DNA from: Candidatus Falkowiibacteriota bacterium
Lineage (GTDB): Bacteria > Patescibacteriota > Patescibacteriia > Patescibacteriales > UBA12075
Assembly (NCBI GenBank): GCA_030600505.1
Contig: JAUVLY010000004.1
Location: 1 to 14,595, forward strand
Direction: 5' to 3'
Length of the DNA stretch: 14,595 bases
Shown here piece after piece: positions 6,229 through 11,749 of the stretch. The notes under the pieces were generated by a model that made no database searches, had not been told where the DNA came from, and worked only from the letters and a program-made list of their open reading frames with translations. Both the position numbers and the translations under genes were made by a program. Numbering within the stretch: position 1 is the stretch's first letter; every line of letters starts with the position of its first letter.

Positions 6229-6813
6229 ATGCGGAACATTATTATTTTAGCCTTATTAGTTTTTGTTTTACTTATCCCTTATTTAGCCTTTGCCCAGGAA
6301 GTGGATTGCCCCTATGGCCTGGTAAATGATCCGGCGCCGGGTAGATGCAGCCGGTATGTGGACTTAAATAACAATAATATTTGTGATTTATCCGAGCCAT
6401 CATTAACGAAGGTGGCTTTAGGCAGGGCCACGGACGCTAACCCGGGTATTGCGCTCAGCACACCTATGCCAGCGACTCAAGAAACAACTGTTATGCGCTA
6501 CAAACTTCTTCCGATTACGGTTACCTTGGTCATATTATATTTATTTACCTACATTTTGGTTTTAAAGAAAAAGATCACGCTCTTAATGCATCATCGGATA
6601 TGGAATGTTTTGCTGCTACTGGCATTTTTGCCCACGTTAATTTTGGGACTGCTTTTGATCATCCAGATTAATCGAGGCTGGGCTCTAGATTTGCCGTTTA
6701 ATATGCTCTATTGGCACGTGGAGCTTGGTACAGCGATGGCGATTATTTCCATTTTCCATATTGCCTGGCATTGGCGTTATTATGTTATTATGTTTAAGAA
6801 GCGTAAATCGTAG
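6229..6813 (+). CDS. exported/membrane cytochrome b-like protein (DUF4405-like) with an EF-hand-like motif
   Basis: This protein has 194 residues. A signal peptide (1-22, cut after 'AFA') is followed by an extracytoplasmic segment with two cysteines pairing-ready (C27, C40) and a calcium-loop-like 'DLNNNNICDLSE' (45-56). Three membrane helices follow at about 92-111, 124-146 and 164-187. Histidines H121/H122 at the start of helix 2 and H163, H177 and H181 in and around helix 3 ('WHVELGTAMAIISIFHIAWHW') are placed like the haem-b ligands of DUF4405/cytochrome b561-type proteins. It probably carries electrons across or within the membrane; the partner is not visible. The gene is 42 bases upstream of fpg. 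The haem-binding call is an inference from histidine spacing; this protein could instead be a non-haem membrane anchor. Confidence 0.6.
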   Translation: MRNIIILALLVFVLLIPYLAFAQEVDCPYGLVNDPAPGRCSRYVDLNNNNICDLSEPSLTKVALGRATDANPGIALSTPMPATQETTVMRYKLLPITVTLVILYLFTYILVLKKKITLLMHHRIWNVLLLLAFLPTLILGLLLIIQINRGWALDLPFNMLYWHVELGTAMAIISIFHIAWHWRYYVIMFKKRKS

Positions 6814-6855
6814 CACATAGCACATAACACACAGCACGTAACATATAACAAATGT

Positions 6856-7740
6856 ATGCCAGAATTACCAGAAGTTGAAACCGTCGTACGTGATTTGCGT
6901 ACGAGGATTTTAAATAAAACAATAATTAAGCTTGATATTCTGCTGCCGAGGATTGTAAAATCAAAGAGTTTTAAAAAGTTAATTCTGGGAAATAAGTTTA
7001 TAGATATTGAACGGATAGGGAAGTTGATAGTTGTAGGGATTAAACGCGCCGCTACGAATGGCGCCCATGCGAATGAGAATAATGATTATTTATTGATTCA
7101 TCTCAAAATGACTGGGCAGTTGGTTTATCAAAAGGGTAATAAAATTATTGCCGGTGGTCATAGCGAGGGTAACGTTAGGGTAACGTTACCTAACAGATGG
7201 ACTCGGGTAATTTTTACGTTTAGTGATAAATCAAAATTATATTTTAATGATCTGCGTACTTTTGGCTATCTGCGCATCGTTAATAGTAAAGAATTAGAGA
7301 TAGTTAAAGGTAAATTTGGCATTGAGCCCTTAGGTATAGAGCTAACTCTAAACCTACTAAAAGAAAAAATAAAACCCAGGAAAACATCGATCAAGGCCTT
7401 GCTTTTGAACCAGCAAGTAATCGCTGGCTTAGGCAATATTTATGTTGATGAGATATTGTTTAGAGCCAAAGTTAGGCCCACGAGAATTGCGAACAGTTTA
7501 AAGACAAAAGAAATAGAAAATATTTACAAGGCAATTAAGCCGATATTAAGGCAAGCGATTAAGGCGCGCGGCACAACCTTTAATAATTTTGTGGACGCTA
7601 ATGGTAAAACCGGAAATTTTGTATCTAAACTCAAAATATATGGCCGGGCGGGAAAGAAATGTAAAAAATGCGGGAGTAAAATTAAAAAAATTAAAGTGGC
7701 GGGAAGGGGAACACATTTCTGCGTGGTTTGCCAGAAATAG
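6856..7740 (+). CDS. mutM: formamidopyrimidine-DNA glycosylase (8-oxoguanine repair)
   Basis: This 294-residue protein has all the expected hallmarks of Fpg/MutM. It starts 'MPELPEVETVVRDL', with the catalytic N-terminal Pro2, Glu3 and Glu6. Lys56 ('GKLIVV') matches the conserved backbone-contacting lysine, and 'HLKMTGQL' (82-89) holds the void-filling Met85. The helix-two-turn-helix 'NQQVIAGLGNIYVDEILFRA' is at 185-204. The C-terminal zinc finger has C269, C272, C289 and C292, with Arg284 in 'GRGTHF'. It removes oxidised purines such as 8-oxoguanine and cleaves the abasic site by beta/delta-elimination. Loops at ~64-77 and ~95-113 look longer than in typical Fpg, and the second coincides with a perfect 10-bp DNA inverted repeat (7168-7190). 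The initiating Met must be removed to expose Pro2. Confidence 0.96.
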   Translation: MPELPEVETVVRDLRTRILNKTIIKLDILLPRIVKSKSFKKLILGNKFIDIERIGKLIVVGIKRAATNGAHANENNDYLLIHLKMTGQLVYQKGNKIIAGGHSEGNVRVTLPNRWTRVIFTFSDKSKLYFNDLRTFGYLRIVNSKELEIVKGKFGIEPLGIELTLNLLKEKIKPRKTSIKALLLNQQVIAGLGNIYVDEILFRAKVRPTRIANSLKTKEIENIYKAIKPILRQAIKARGTTFNNFVDANGKTGNFVSKLKIYGRAGKKCKKCGSKIKKIKVAGRGTHFCVVCQK

Positions 7741-7760
7741 GATTTAATTATTAACTTATA

Positions 7761-7901
7761 TTACGCGTTTATCCGCATAAACGAAACTATAATTAATGTT
7801 ATTTAAACAAAAATAAGGATAAGAACAAGTTTTATCTTAGTATTTTTGTTTAAATAACATTAATTATAGTTTCTTCTAAGGCGAGAATGCTTAGTGTGTA
7901 A
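7761..7901 (+). repeat. structured cloverleaf-foldable repeat, copy 2 (upstream of the sugar transferase gene)
   Basis: This copy has the same four-helix fold as copy 1. The closing stem pairs 7761-7767 with 7895-7901. A 5-bp arm pairs 7768-7772 with 7777-7781. The long arm spans 7783-7873. A third arm pairs 7876-7880 plus 7882 with 7889-7894. Pairs that differ from copy 1 change on both sides: 7799/7857 is T-A where copy 1 has C-G, 7800/7856 is T-A for A-T, 7814/7842 is T-A for C-G, and 7882/7889 is C-G for T-A. A mismatch in copy 1 is a C-G pair here (7808/7848). The apical segment (7815-7840) is identical in both copies. Outward pairing may continue through 7752-7759. The element starts 20 bases after the fpg stop and ends 27 bases before the next ATG. 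Confidence 0.85.
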
Positions 7902-7928
7902 GGTGAGTTATTAAGAATAAAAAATAAT

Positions 7929-8579
7929 ATGCCAAAAAATATAAATATTTGCCAAATAGTTGAAGTACCAAAAGCCAAGCGGGTTTTTGATGTATTATTT
8001 TCAATAATTTTTATTATAATAACGTCTCCAATATTTATATTATTAATTTTAGCACTATCAGTTGAACATCTTTTTCAAGGCAGTTTACCCAAGCCCGTTT
8101 ATATTGATAAAAGAATATCCCTGGGCCAGCCATTTAATTTTTTAAAGTTTAATATTTTTAAGCCGCGTATTATTAAGCGGTTAAGAAAGGAAAATAAGTT
8201 TATAGATACCAAGAAGCTGGAATGGCAAGGCGGTAATTTTACTTTTATTGGATACGCAATTCAAAAGTCTTATCTGGATGAGCTGCCGCAGCTGTTTAAT
8301 ATTCTACTCGGGAATATGAGCGCGGTCGGCCCTAGGCCGGTAAATTTGGCAATATATAAGCGAAATTTGGAAAATAATGATTATACAAAAGCAATTATAA
8401 AAACCGGTTTAGCCGGCCCTTACCAGTCACACAAGGGCGAGGCTGGGGTACAGCAGCGGCAAAAAGAAGAAGAATATATTGATTTTGTCAAAAACCACGG
8501 AGCCTCACAAATAATACTAAACGATATTAAATTGATATTTGGAGCATTATTAGTGCTTTTAAAGGCAAAGGGGTATTAG
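7929..8579 (+). CDS. undecaprenyl-phosphate sugar-phosphate transferase (bacterial sugar transferase family)
   Basis: This 216-residue protein has a single membrane-associated hydrophobic helix (~22-46) after 'KRVFDVLFS', which is the usual start of the catalytic unit. A shortened 'RISLGQPFNFLKF' segment and the diagnostic 'DELPQLFNILLGNMSAVGPRPV' core (about 117-138) follow. The C-terminal 'KTGLAGPYQSHKGE' matches the 'kPGlTGlwQvsGR' region. Enzymes of this family (WcaJ/PglC-like) transfer a sugar-1-phosphate from a nucleotide sugar to undecaprenyl phosphate, starting the synthesis of a surface polysaccharide or glycan on the inner face of the membrane. The protein is close to the minimal PglC-type length and lacks the extra N-terminal helices of WcaJ. 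The usual basic/acidic 'KfRTM...D' motif is partly degenerate ('KFNIFKPR'). Substrate is unknown. Confidence 0.9.
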   Translation: MPKNINICQIVEVPKAKRVFDVLFSIIFIIITSPIFILLILALSVEHLFQGSLPKPVYIDKRISLGQPFNFLKFNIFKPRIIKRLRKENKFIDTKKLEWQGGNFTFIGYAIQKSYLDELPQLFNILLGNMSAVGPRPVNLAIYKRNLENNDYTKAIIKTGLAGPYQSHKGEAGVQQRQKEEEYIDFVKNHGASQIILNDIKLIFGALLVLLKAKGY

Positions 8580-8607
8580 GGGTGTAGGGCGGTAGGGAAT
8601 AATTAAA

Positions 8608-8636
8608 TTTACAATTTGTAGTTATTTTGGTAAAAT
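8608..8636 (+). promoter_or_regulatory. promoter of the rubrerythrin/desulfoferrodoxin unit
   Basis: TTTACA (8608-8613), a 17-bp spacer and TAAAAT (8631-8636) fit a housekeeping sigma-70 promoter. It lies about 40 bases upstream of the rubrerythrin ATG. No clear operator palindrome overlaps it, and no Shine-Dalgarno sequence is visible before the start codon. Confidence 0.7.
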
Positions 8637-8676
8637 ATAGTCTCCGATAATAATAAACTAATAATTAATAAAACAT

Positions 8677-9213
8677 ATGGGAAAAGAATTAGGTCCTAAG
8701 ACCAAAAAAAATCTAGAAGACGCACTGGCCGGAGAATCAATGGCCAGGAATAAATATGACTGGTATGCCAGCGAGGCAAAAAAAGAAGGTTATGTGCAGA
8801 TTAAAAATTTGTTCATAGAAACAGCTTTAAACGAAAAAGAGCATGCCAAGCTCTGGGCAAAAGCACTTGGTTTGATTGGAAAAACTGCTGATAATTTGAA
8901 GGCGGCAGCTGAAGGGGAAAAATTTGAATACAGCGATATGTACGTGCGCATGGCCAAAGAGGCCAAGGAAGAAGGGCACGATGATATTGCCGCGTCTTTC
9001 TTAATGGTGGCAGAAGCGGAAAAGGCTCATGAGACCAGGTATAATAAACTCCTCAACAATATTGCCAAGAAACAAGTGTTCAAGCGGGAGGAAAAGAAGC
9101 GCTGGAAATGTAATAACTGTGGCTATATCCACGAAGGTGAAGAAGCACCGGAAATCTGCCCAACCTGCCAGCATCCACAAGCGCATTTTGAGATTTTTGT
9201 TGAGACTTATTAG
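8677..9213 (+). CDS. rbr: rubrerythrin (peroxide reductase)
   Basis: This protein has 178 residues in two domains. The ferritin-like four-helix domain (1-~130) carries the di-iron ligand pattern: Glu20 in 'AGESMA', the first ExxH at Glu53/His56, the acidic 'AKEAKEEGH' helix (93-101), and the second ExxH at Glu115/His118. The C-terminal rubredoxin-like domain binds one iron through C145/C148 and C161/C164. Rubrerythrin reduces hydrogen peroxide to water in the cytosol of anaerobes and microaerophiles, taking electrons from rubredoxin or NADH-dependent reductases. The desulfoferrodoxin gene 70 bases downstream makes superoxide detoxification a paired function: superoxide reductase makes peroxide and rubrerythrin removes it. 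Length and motifs are typical. It is driven by the promoter at 8608-8636. Confidence 0.96.
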   Translation: MGKELGPKTKKNLEDALAGESMARNKYDWYASEAKKEGYVQIKNLFIETALNEKEHAKLWAKALGLIGKTADNLKAAAEGEKFEYSDMYVRMAKEAKEEGHDDIAASFLMVAEAEKAHETRYNKLLNNIAKKQVFKREEKKRWKCNNCGYIHEGEEAPEICPTCQHPQAHFEIFVETY

Positions 9214-9283
9214 TAAGTAGTAATGTAGTATGTAGTTGGTGGCTTGGCTACCTTGTTATTTATTACTAACTACCCATCAAAAT

Positions 9284-9682
9284 ATGACAGATTTAAAACA
9301 AGTTTATAGGTGCGAAGTCTGCGGTAATATTGTAGAAGTTTTGCATACTGGGGTCGGGGAATTGGTCTGTTGTAATGAGCCAATGAAAATGCAAAAAGAA
9401 AACACAGTGGATGCGGCGAAGGAAAAGCATATACCGGTTATAGAAAAAGAAGACGATAGTATAGTCGTTAAGGTGGGTTCTGTTCCACATCCTACGGAAG
9501 AAGAACATTATATTGAATGGATTGAATTTACTATGAGTGATGGAAAAACTGTAAAAACATTCTTAAAGCCAGGTGACAAACCAGAGGTTAAATTATGTGA
9601 TTGCTCGGAAGATAAGTGTGCTTGTGGAGAAGTTAGATCAGCCCGGGCCTATTGTAATTTGCACGGCCTGTGGTCGGTTTAA
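9284..9682 (+). CDS. dfx: desulfoferrodoxin (2Fe superoxide reductase) with an extra Cys cluster
   Basis: The ATG at 9284 is preferred over a TTG at 9236 because the conserved N-terminus 'MTDLKQVYRC' begins there, giving 132 residues. Center I (desulforedoxin-type) has C10, C13, C29 and C30. Center II, the catalytic iron site, has His49 (in 'EKHIPVIE', with the catalytic Glu47 and Lys48), His69, His75, Cys124 and His127 ('YCNLHGLW'). The ligand numbering agrees with that of the characterised Desulfovibrio desulfuricans enzyme up to His75. The last two ligands are shifted by about eight residues, which corresponds to an insert holding C105-x-C107-x4-C112-x-C114. The enzyme reduces superoxide to peroxide without making oxygen. 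It is probably cotranscribed with rubrerythrin and followed by a terminator. The added cysteines are unusual for the family. Confidence 0.95.
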   Translation: MTDLKQVYRCEVCGNIVEVLHTGVGELVCCNEPMKMQKENTVDAAKEKHIPVIEKEDDSIVVKVGSVPHPTEEEHYIEWIEFTMSDGKTVKTFLKPGDKPEVKLCDCSEDKCACGEVRSARAYCNLHGLWSV

Positions 9683-9751
9683 GCTAACTGGTTGACTTTT
9701 TTGGCTAATTATATTATTATAACAACGTATTTATCTACTAAATATTTGTTT

Positions 9752-9782
9752 AAAACAGACTTATTTAAAAACGTCTGTTTTT
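9752..9782 (+). terminator. intrinsic terminator after desulfoferrodoxin
   Basis: A 9-bp stem AAAACAGAC (9752-9760) / GTCTGTTTT (9773-9781) with a 12-base loop ends in a T run. It closes the rubrerythrin-desulfoferrodoxin unit about 70 bases after its stop. Confidence 0.75.
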
Positions 9783-9819
9783 AGTACTTTAATTAAATAA
9801 TAATAAAATATTTTCTTTT

Positions 9820-9860
9820 TCCGCGTTAAATCAGCGTAGCCATCCGCGTTAAATCAGCGT
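9820..9860. repeat. two direct copies of an 18-bp CCGCGTTAAATCAGCGT-type repeat
   Basis: TCCGCGTTAAATCAGCGT occurs at 9820-9837 and again at 9843-9860, separated by five bases. A related string (ACGCGTTTAT) follows at 9874-9883 and also occurs at 7763-7772 in structured repeat copy 2. It looks like a small dispersed intergenic repeat family. There is no coding potential here; the rest of the 250-base gap before bL33 holds only the terminator at 9752. Confidence 0.7.
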
Positions 9861-9932
9861 TAAAGATGTGAAAAACGCGTTTATACGTTTATTTACACTG
9901 AAAGACCGCAAAAGAAAATGTACATGAATATT

Positions 9933-10088
9933 ATGAGTCAGGATAATTTGATCAAGATGGAATGCTCCGAGTGCAAGCGGGTGAATTATTTTTCCAGGAA
10001 AAACAAAAAGATTTTAAAGGAAAGATTACAGCTTAAAAAGTATTGCAAATTTTGCAAGAAGCACACTTTGCACAAAGAAACAAAATAG
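9933..10088 (+). CDS. rpmG: 50S ribosomal protein bL33
   Basis: This short frame of 51 residues begins 'MSQDNLIKMECSECKRVNYF', continues with a lysine/arginine-rich stretch and ends 'KKYCKFCKKHTLHKETK'. This is the complete bL33 pattern: a CxxC pair at the start (C11, C14), 'NYF...KNKK', then CxxC (C39, C42) and the terminal 'H-HKETK'-type tail. With all four cysteines it is the zinc-binding form of bL33. In-frame ATGs at 9918 and 9924 would add five or three residues; 9933 is chosen because it gives the usual N-terminus. bL33 sits near the E site of the large subunit. In many bacteria rpmG is followed by tRNA-Trp, secE and nusG; tRNA-Trp is indeed ~490 bases downstream, but secE/nusG do not follow. 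Confidence 0.93.
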   Translation: MSQDNLIKMECSECKRVNYFSRKNKKILKERLQLKKYCKFCKKHTLHKETK

Positions 10089-10128
10089 CTTTTAGGTATT
10101 AGCTTTTAGGAATTATATTGTAAACTAA

Positions 10129-10494
10129 ATGGCTAAACTATTTACATTATCATTGTTACTAATAATTTTTTTTAGTGGCTGTGCTCGGTTAGATTGGCTG
10201 GATGAGCAGGCCGGGAAATTGTTTTATAGTACTTCTTCCTCAAGTTTTTTGAACGTTGAAGAAAAGAAAGACCAGGTAGAGACAGGGGAAACTGATTCTG
10301 GTGATTTAAGTAAAGAGCAAAAGGAAGTGATTGACGAGTGGTTGGAAAGCGAGGGCCTTAACCGTTACGGCGATCCGGACGGCACTTATTACACCGGCGG
10401 CACGCCGCTTTTTGACGAATCAAGCGGAATAGCAATAGAGCGCTATGAATATATTCTAATCAGAATACCGGGTATCTTAGAGAAGATCAGGTAG
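10129..10494 (+). CDS. lipoprotein of unknown function with a YTGGTPLFDE motif
   Basis: This protein has 121 residues. A short signal peptide with a lipobox-like 'FFSGC' makes Cys18 the probable lipidated residue. An acidic, serine-rich linker (~30-65) leads to a compact domain: 'VIDEWLESEGLNRYGDPDGT', then 'YYTGGTPLFDESSGIAIERYEYIL', ending near the C-terminus. I recognise this last segment as a conserved block seen in small secreted proteins of Candidate Phyla Radiation bacteria, but know no function for it. The gene lies between rpmG and tRNA-Trp, where few bacteria have a gene. The start is the only good ATG; no strong ribosome-binding site is visible. The short imperfect repeat TAGCTTTTAGG lies just upstream (10087-10110). 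Confidence 0.75.
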   Translation: MAKLFTLSLLLIIFFSGCARLDWLDEQAGKLFYSTSSSSFLNVEEKKDQVETGETDSGDLSKEQKEVIDEWLESEGLNRYGDPDGTYYTGGTPLFDESSGIAIERYEYILIRIPGILEKIR

Positions 10495-10579
10495 TTGGAA
10501 AATTATAGGGCTGTAGAGTCAGAAAGTAAGAAGAATTTTTTAAATTAATAGTTAATAGTTAAATGTTAATTGTTATTTA

Positions 10580-10650
10580 GCGGGATTCGTATAGTGGTAG
10601 TACATGGGTCTCCAAAACCTATAGCGGGGGTTCGATTCCCTCATCCCGTG
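10580..10650 (+). tRNA. trnW: tRNA-Trp (anticodon CCA)
   Basis: The 71-nt cloverleaf is complete. The acceptor stem pairs GCGGGAT with ATCCCGT (one G-T pair at the end). The D arm is GTAT/GTAC, the anticodon stem is TGGGT/ACCTA around the loop CTCCAAA with anticodon CCA, and the T arm is GGGGG/CCCTC around TTCGATT. The discriminator base is G73, as expected for tryptophan. The 3' CCA is not encoded: the next bases are CATGG, so CCA must be added after processing. A protein start codon follows after one base. Confidence 0.97.
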
Positions 10651-10651
10651 C

Positions 10652-10939
10652 ATGGACAAAACTGAGAAAAAAATAAAAAAAATTATTTTAGAAAATATTG
10701 ATGACGGCAAAAAGTACAGATTGTTTATTTTTGGTTCCCGGGCAAGCGGCCAACCAAGGAAATACAGTGATTACGATGTTGGTATTGAAGGCAAGGAAGT
10801 AATTCCTTTTGCAATGCTTGCTAAAATTAAAATTGCTCTTAATGATTCTGATTTGCCTTACAAGATTGATGTGGTTGATTTTTCTGCTGTTAGTAAAAAA
10901 TTTCGCGATCAAGCTTTAATAAATATTAAAAAATTATGA
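10652..10939 (+). CDS. MNT-domain nucleotidyltransferase antitoxin (HI0073-like)
   Basis: This 95-residue minimal nucleotidyltransferase has the signature GSx10DxD: Gly28-Ser29, then Asp40 and Asp42 ('FGSRASG...YSDYDVGIEG'). A further 'KIDVVDFSAV' at 71-80 supplies the third acidic strand. Proteins of this type (MntA) modify the partner HEPN toxin by adding AMP to a tyrosine, thereby neutralising it. The partner follows with a 4-base ATGA overlap. The ATG lies one base after the end of tRNA-Trp, so there is no room for a ribosome-binding site outside the tRNA. The gene is either read from the tRNA transcript after 3' processing as a leaderless message, or translated before processing. The next in-frame start would remove part of the fold less than 60 residues from the core, and none is obviously better. 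Confidence 0.9.
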   Translation: MDKTEKKIKKIILENIDDGKKYRLFIFGSRASGQPRKYSDYDVGIEGKEVIPFAMLAKIKIALNDSDLPYKIDVVDFSAVSKKFRDQALINIKKL

Positions 10940-11310
10940 ATAACAAATTGCACAGCTTAAAAGAAAATTTAAGTAAGGCTAACAAAAGATTAAAAGAAGT
11001 TTTGGCTATGGAAGAGACTCAAGTTAACCAGGATGCTACTATCCAGCGATTTGAATTTTGTTTTGAACTAGCCTGGAAATTAATGAAGGAATATGCCAAG
11101 GATCAGGGAGTGGTATGCAATAGCCCCAAAAATTGCATTAGGGAGGCCGGCGTACTTGAGCTTGTGGACGACGTTGAGAAATGGCTGGTTTTTCTAGAAG
11201 CTAGAAATAGCACTGCTCATATTTATGATGCCTCTATGGCAAAAACAGTTTTCAAGGAGGCGAAAAGTTTACCTGAATATACAGATAAATTGCTGGCAAA
11301 GTTAAGCTAG
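10936..11310 (+). CDS. HEPN-domain toxin / nucleotidyltransferase substrate-binding protein (HI0074-like)
   Basis: This all-helical protein has 124 residues. The helix 'TIQRFEFCFELAWKLMKEYA' (35-54) and 'NSPKNCIREAG' are typical of the HI0074/PF08780 family. The catalytic RNase motif RX4HXY is complete (Arg90, His95, Tyr97 in 'ARNSTAHIYD'), and the tyrosine is the expected target of AMP addition by the MNT partner. It is predicted to be the toxin of a two-gene MNT/HEPN (type VII-like) module, cleaving RNA (possibly tRNA) when unmodified. Translation is coupled by the ATGA overlap with the upstream gene, and a strong terminator follows. Whether it is mobile or a domesticated pair is unknown; its position right behind tRNA-Trp suggests insertion. 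Confidence 0.9.
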   Translation: MNNKLHSLKENLSKANKRLKEVLAMEETQVNQDATIQRFEFCFELAWKLMKEYAKDQGVVCNSPKNCIREAGVLELVDDVEKWLVFLEARNSTAHIYDASMAKTVFKEAKSLPEYTDKLLAKLS

Positions 11311-11333
11311 ATTTGTAAATTGAATAGTTTTAA

Positions 11334-11365
11334 ATAAAAGCAGGCTATTAAGAACCTGCTTTTAT
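11334..11365 (+). terminator. intrinsic terminator after the MNT/HEPN pair
   Basis: The perfect 11-bp stem ATAAAAGCAGG (11334-11344) / CCTGCTTTTAT (11355-11365) has a 10-base loop. The T run lies in the stem's 3' arm, and the symmetrical A run makes it potentially bidirectional. Confidence 0.8.
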
Positions 11366-11377
11366 GTTATAATATTT

Positions 11378-11412
11378 ATGTATACATTAAAATATACATT
11401 ATAATGTATACG
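11378..11412 (+). promoter_or_regulatory. nested palindromes (GTATAC) over a -10 box before the AbrB-like gene
   Basis: ATGTATACAT (11378-11387) is a perfect 10-bp palindrome. TATACATTATAATGTATA (11393-11410) is a perfect 18-bp palindrome containing a consensus TATAAT (11400-11405). The two share the half-site ATGTATAC. No good -35 box is present. The arrangement suggests two adjacent operator sites covering the promoter of the small DNA-binding protein at 11439, giving autorepression. A second TATAAT lies at 11368-11373. Confidence 0.65.
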
Positions 11413-11438
11413 TAAATTTTAATATTAAATTGTAAATT

Positions 11439-11609
11439 ATGCGCAGAAAACTTAGAAATAACAACATTAGAAAAATTTATGCTCATGGCAATAGCTTGGG
11501 CGTAACTTTGCCGCGTGAAATTCTTGACGTTCTAAAATGGAGAAAAGGGCAAAAGCTGGTAGTGAAGAAGCGGGGAAAGGGGATTTTGGTTAGTGATTGG
11601 AAGAAGTAG
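11439..11609 (+). CDS. small AbrB/MazE-like DNA-binding protein
   Basis: This 56-residue, very basic protein has the 'RKIYAHGNSLGVTLPREILDVLKWRKGQKL' block and a following 'VVKKRGKGILV', which match a single swapped-hairpin SpoVT/AbrB domain ('K-G-S-gv-iP--i---l-l--Gd-v-v----g-i-i'). Such domains dimerise and bind AT-rich palindromes; in toxin-antitoxin systems they are the antitoxin (MazE/VapB). No toxin gene follows; the IS481 element starts 140 bases downstream, so any partner may have been displaced or lost, or this may be a stand-alone regulator. Nested palindromes lie 27-60 bases upstream. The frame was identified from the conserved motif, since it is short. The stretch 11610-11749 after it shows nothing recognisable. 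Confidence 0.8.
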   Translation: MRRKLRNNNIRKIYAHGNSLGVTLPREILDVLKWRKGQKLVVKKRGKGILVSDWKK

Positions 11610-11749
11610 AGTTTTCGTGAAGTAAGTATAGAAATATTACTATTTTTAAGCGAGCTTTAGCGATTTAGACCTTGACTTTAAGGGGTAAAAAGTGGTAAAT
11701 TAAAGATGTATCTATTGGGACTAGTTTGTTTTTTAATAAAATATTGTTA

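Noticed and set aside
6814..6855. ACA/CACATA-rich run between the cytochrome-like gene and fpg
   Set aside because: Short, imperfect simple-sequence repetition (CACATAGCACATAACACACAGCACGT-like); no regular unit, structure or known site could be supported.
9236..9283. TTG start at 9236 for desulfoferrodoxin
   Set aside because: It would add 16 hydrophobic residues ahead of the conserved start. Superoxide reductases of this type begin a few residues before the first CxxC, which fits ATG 9284.
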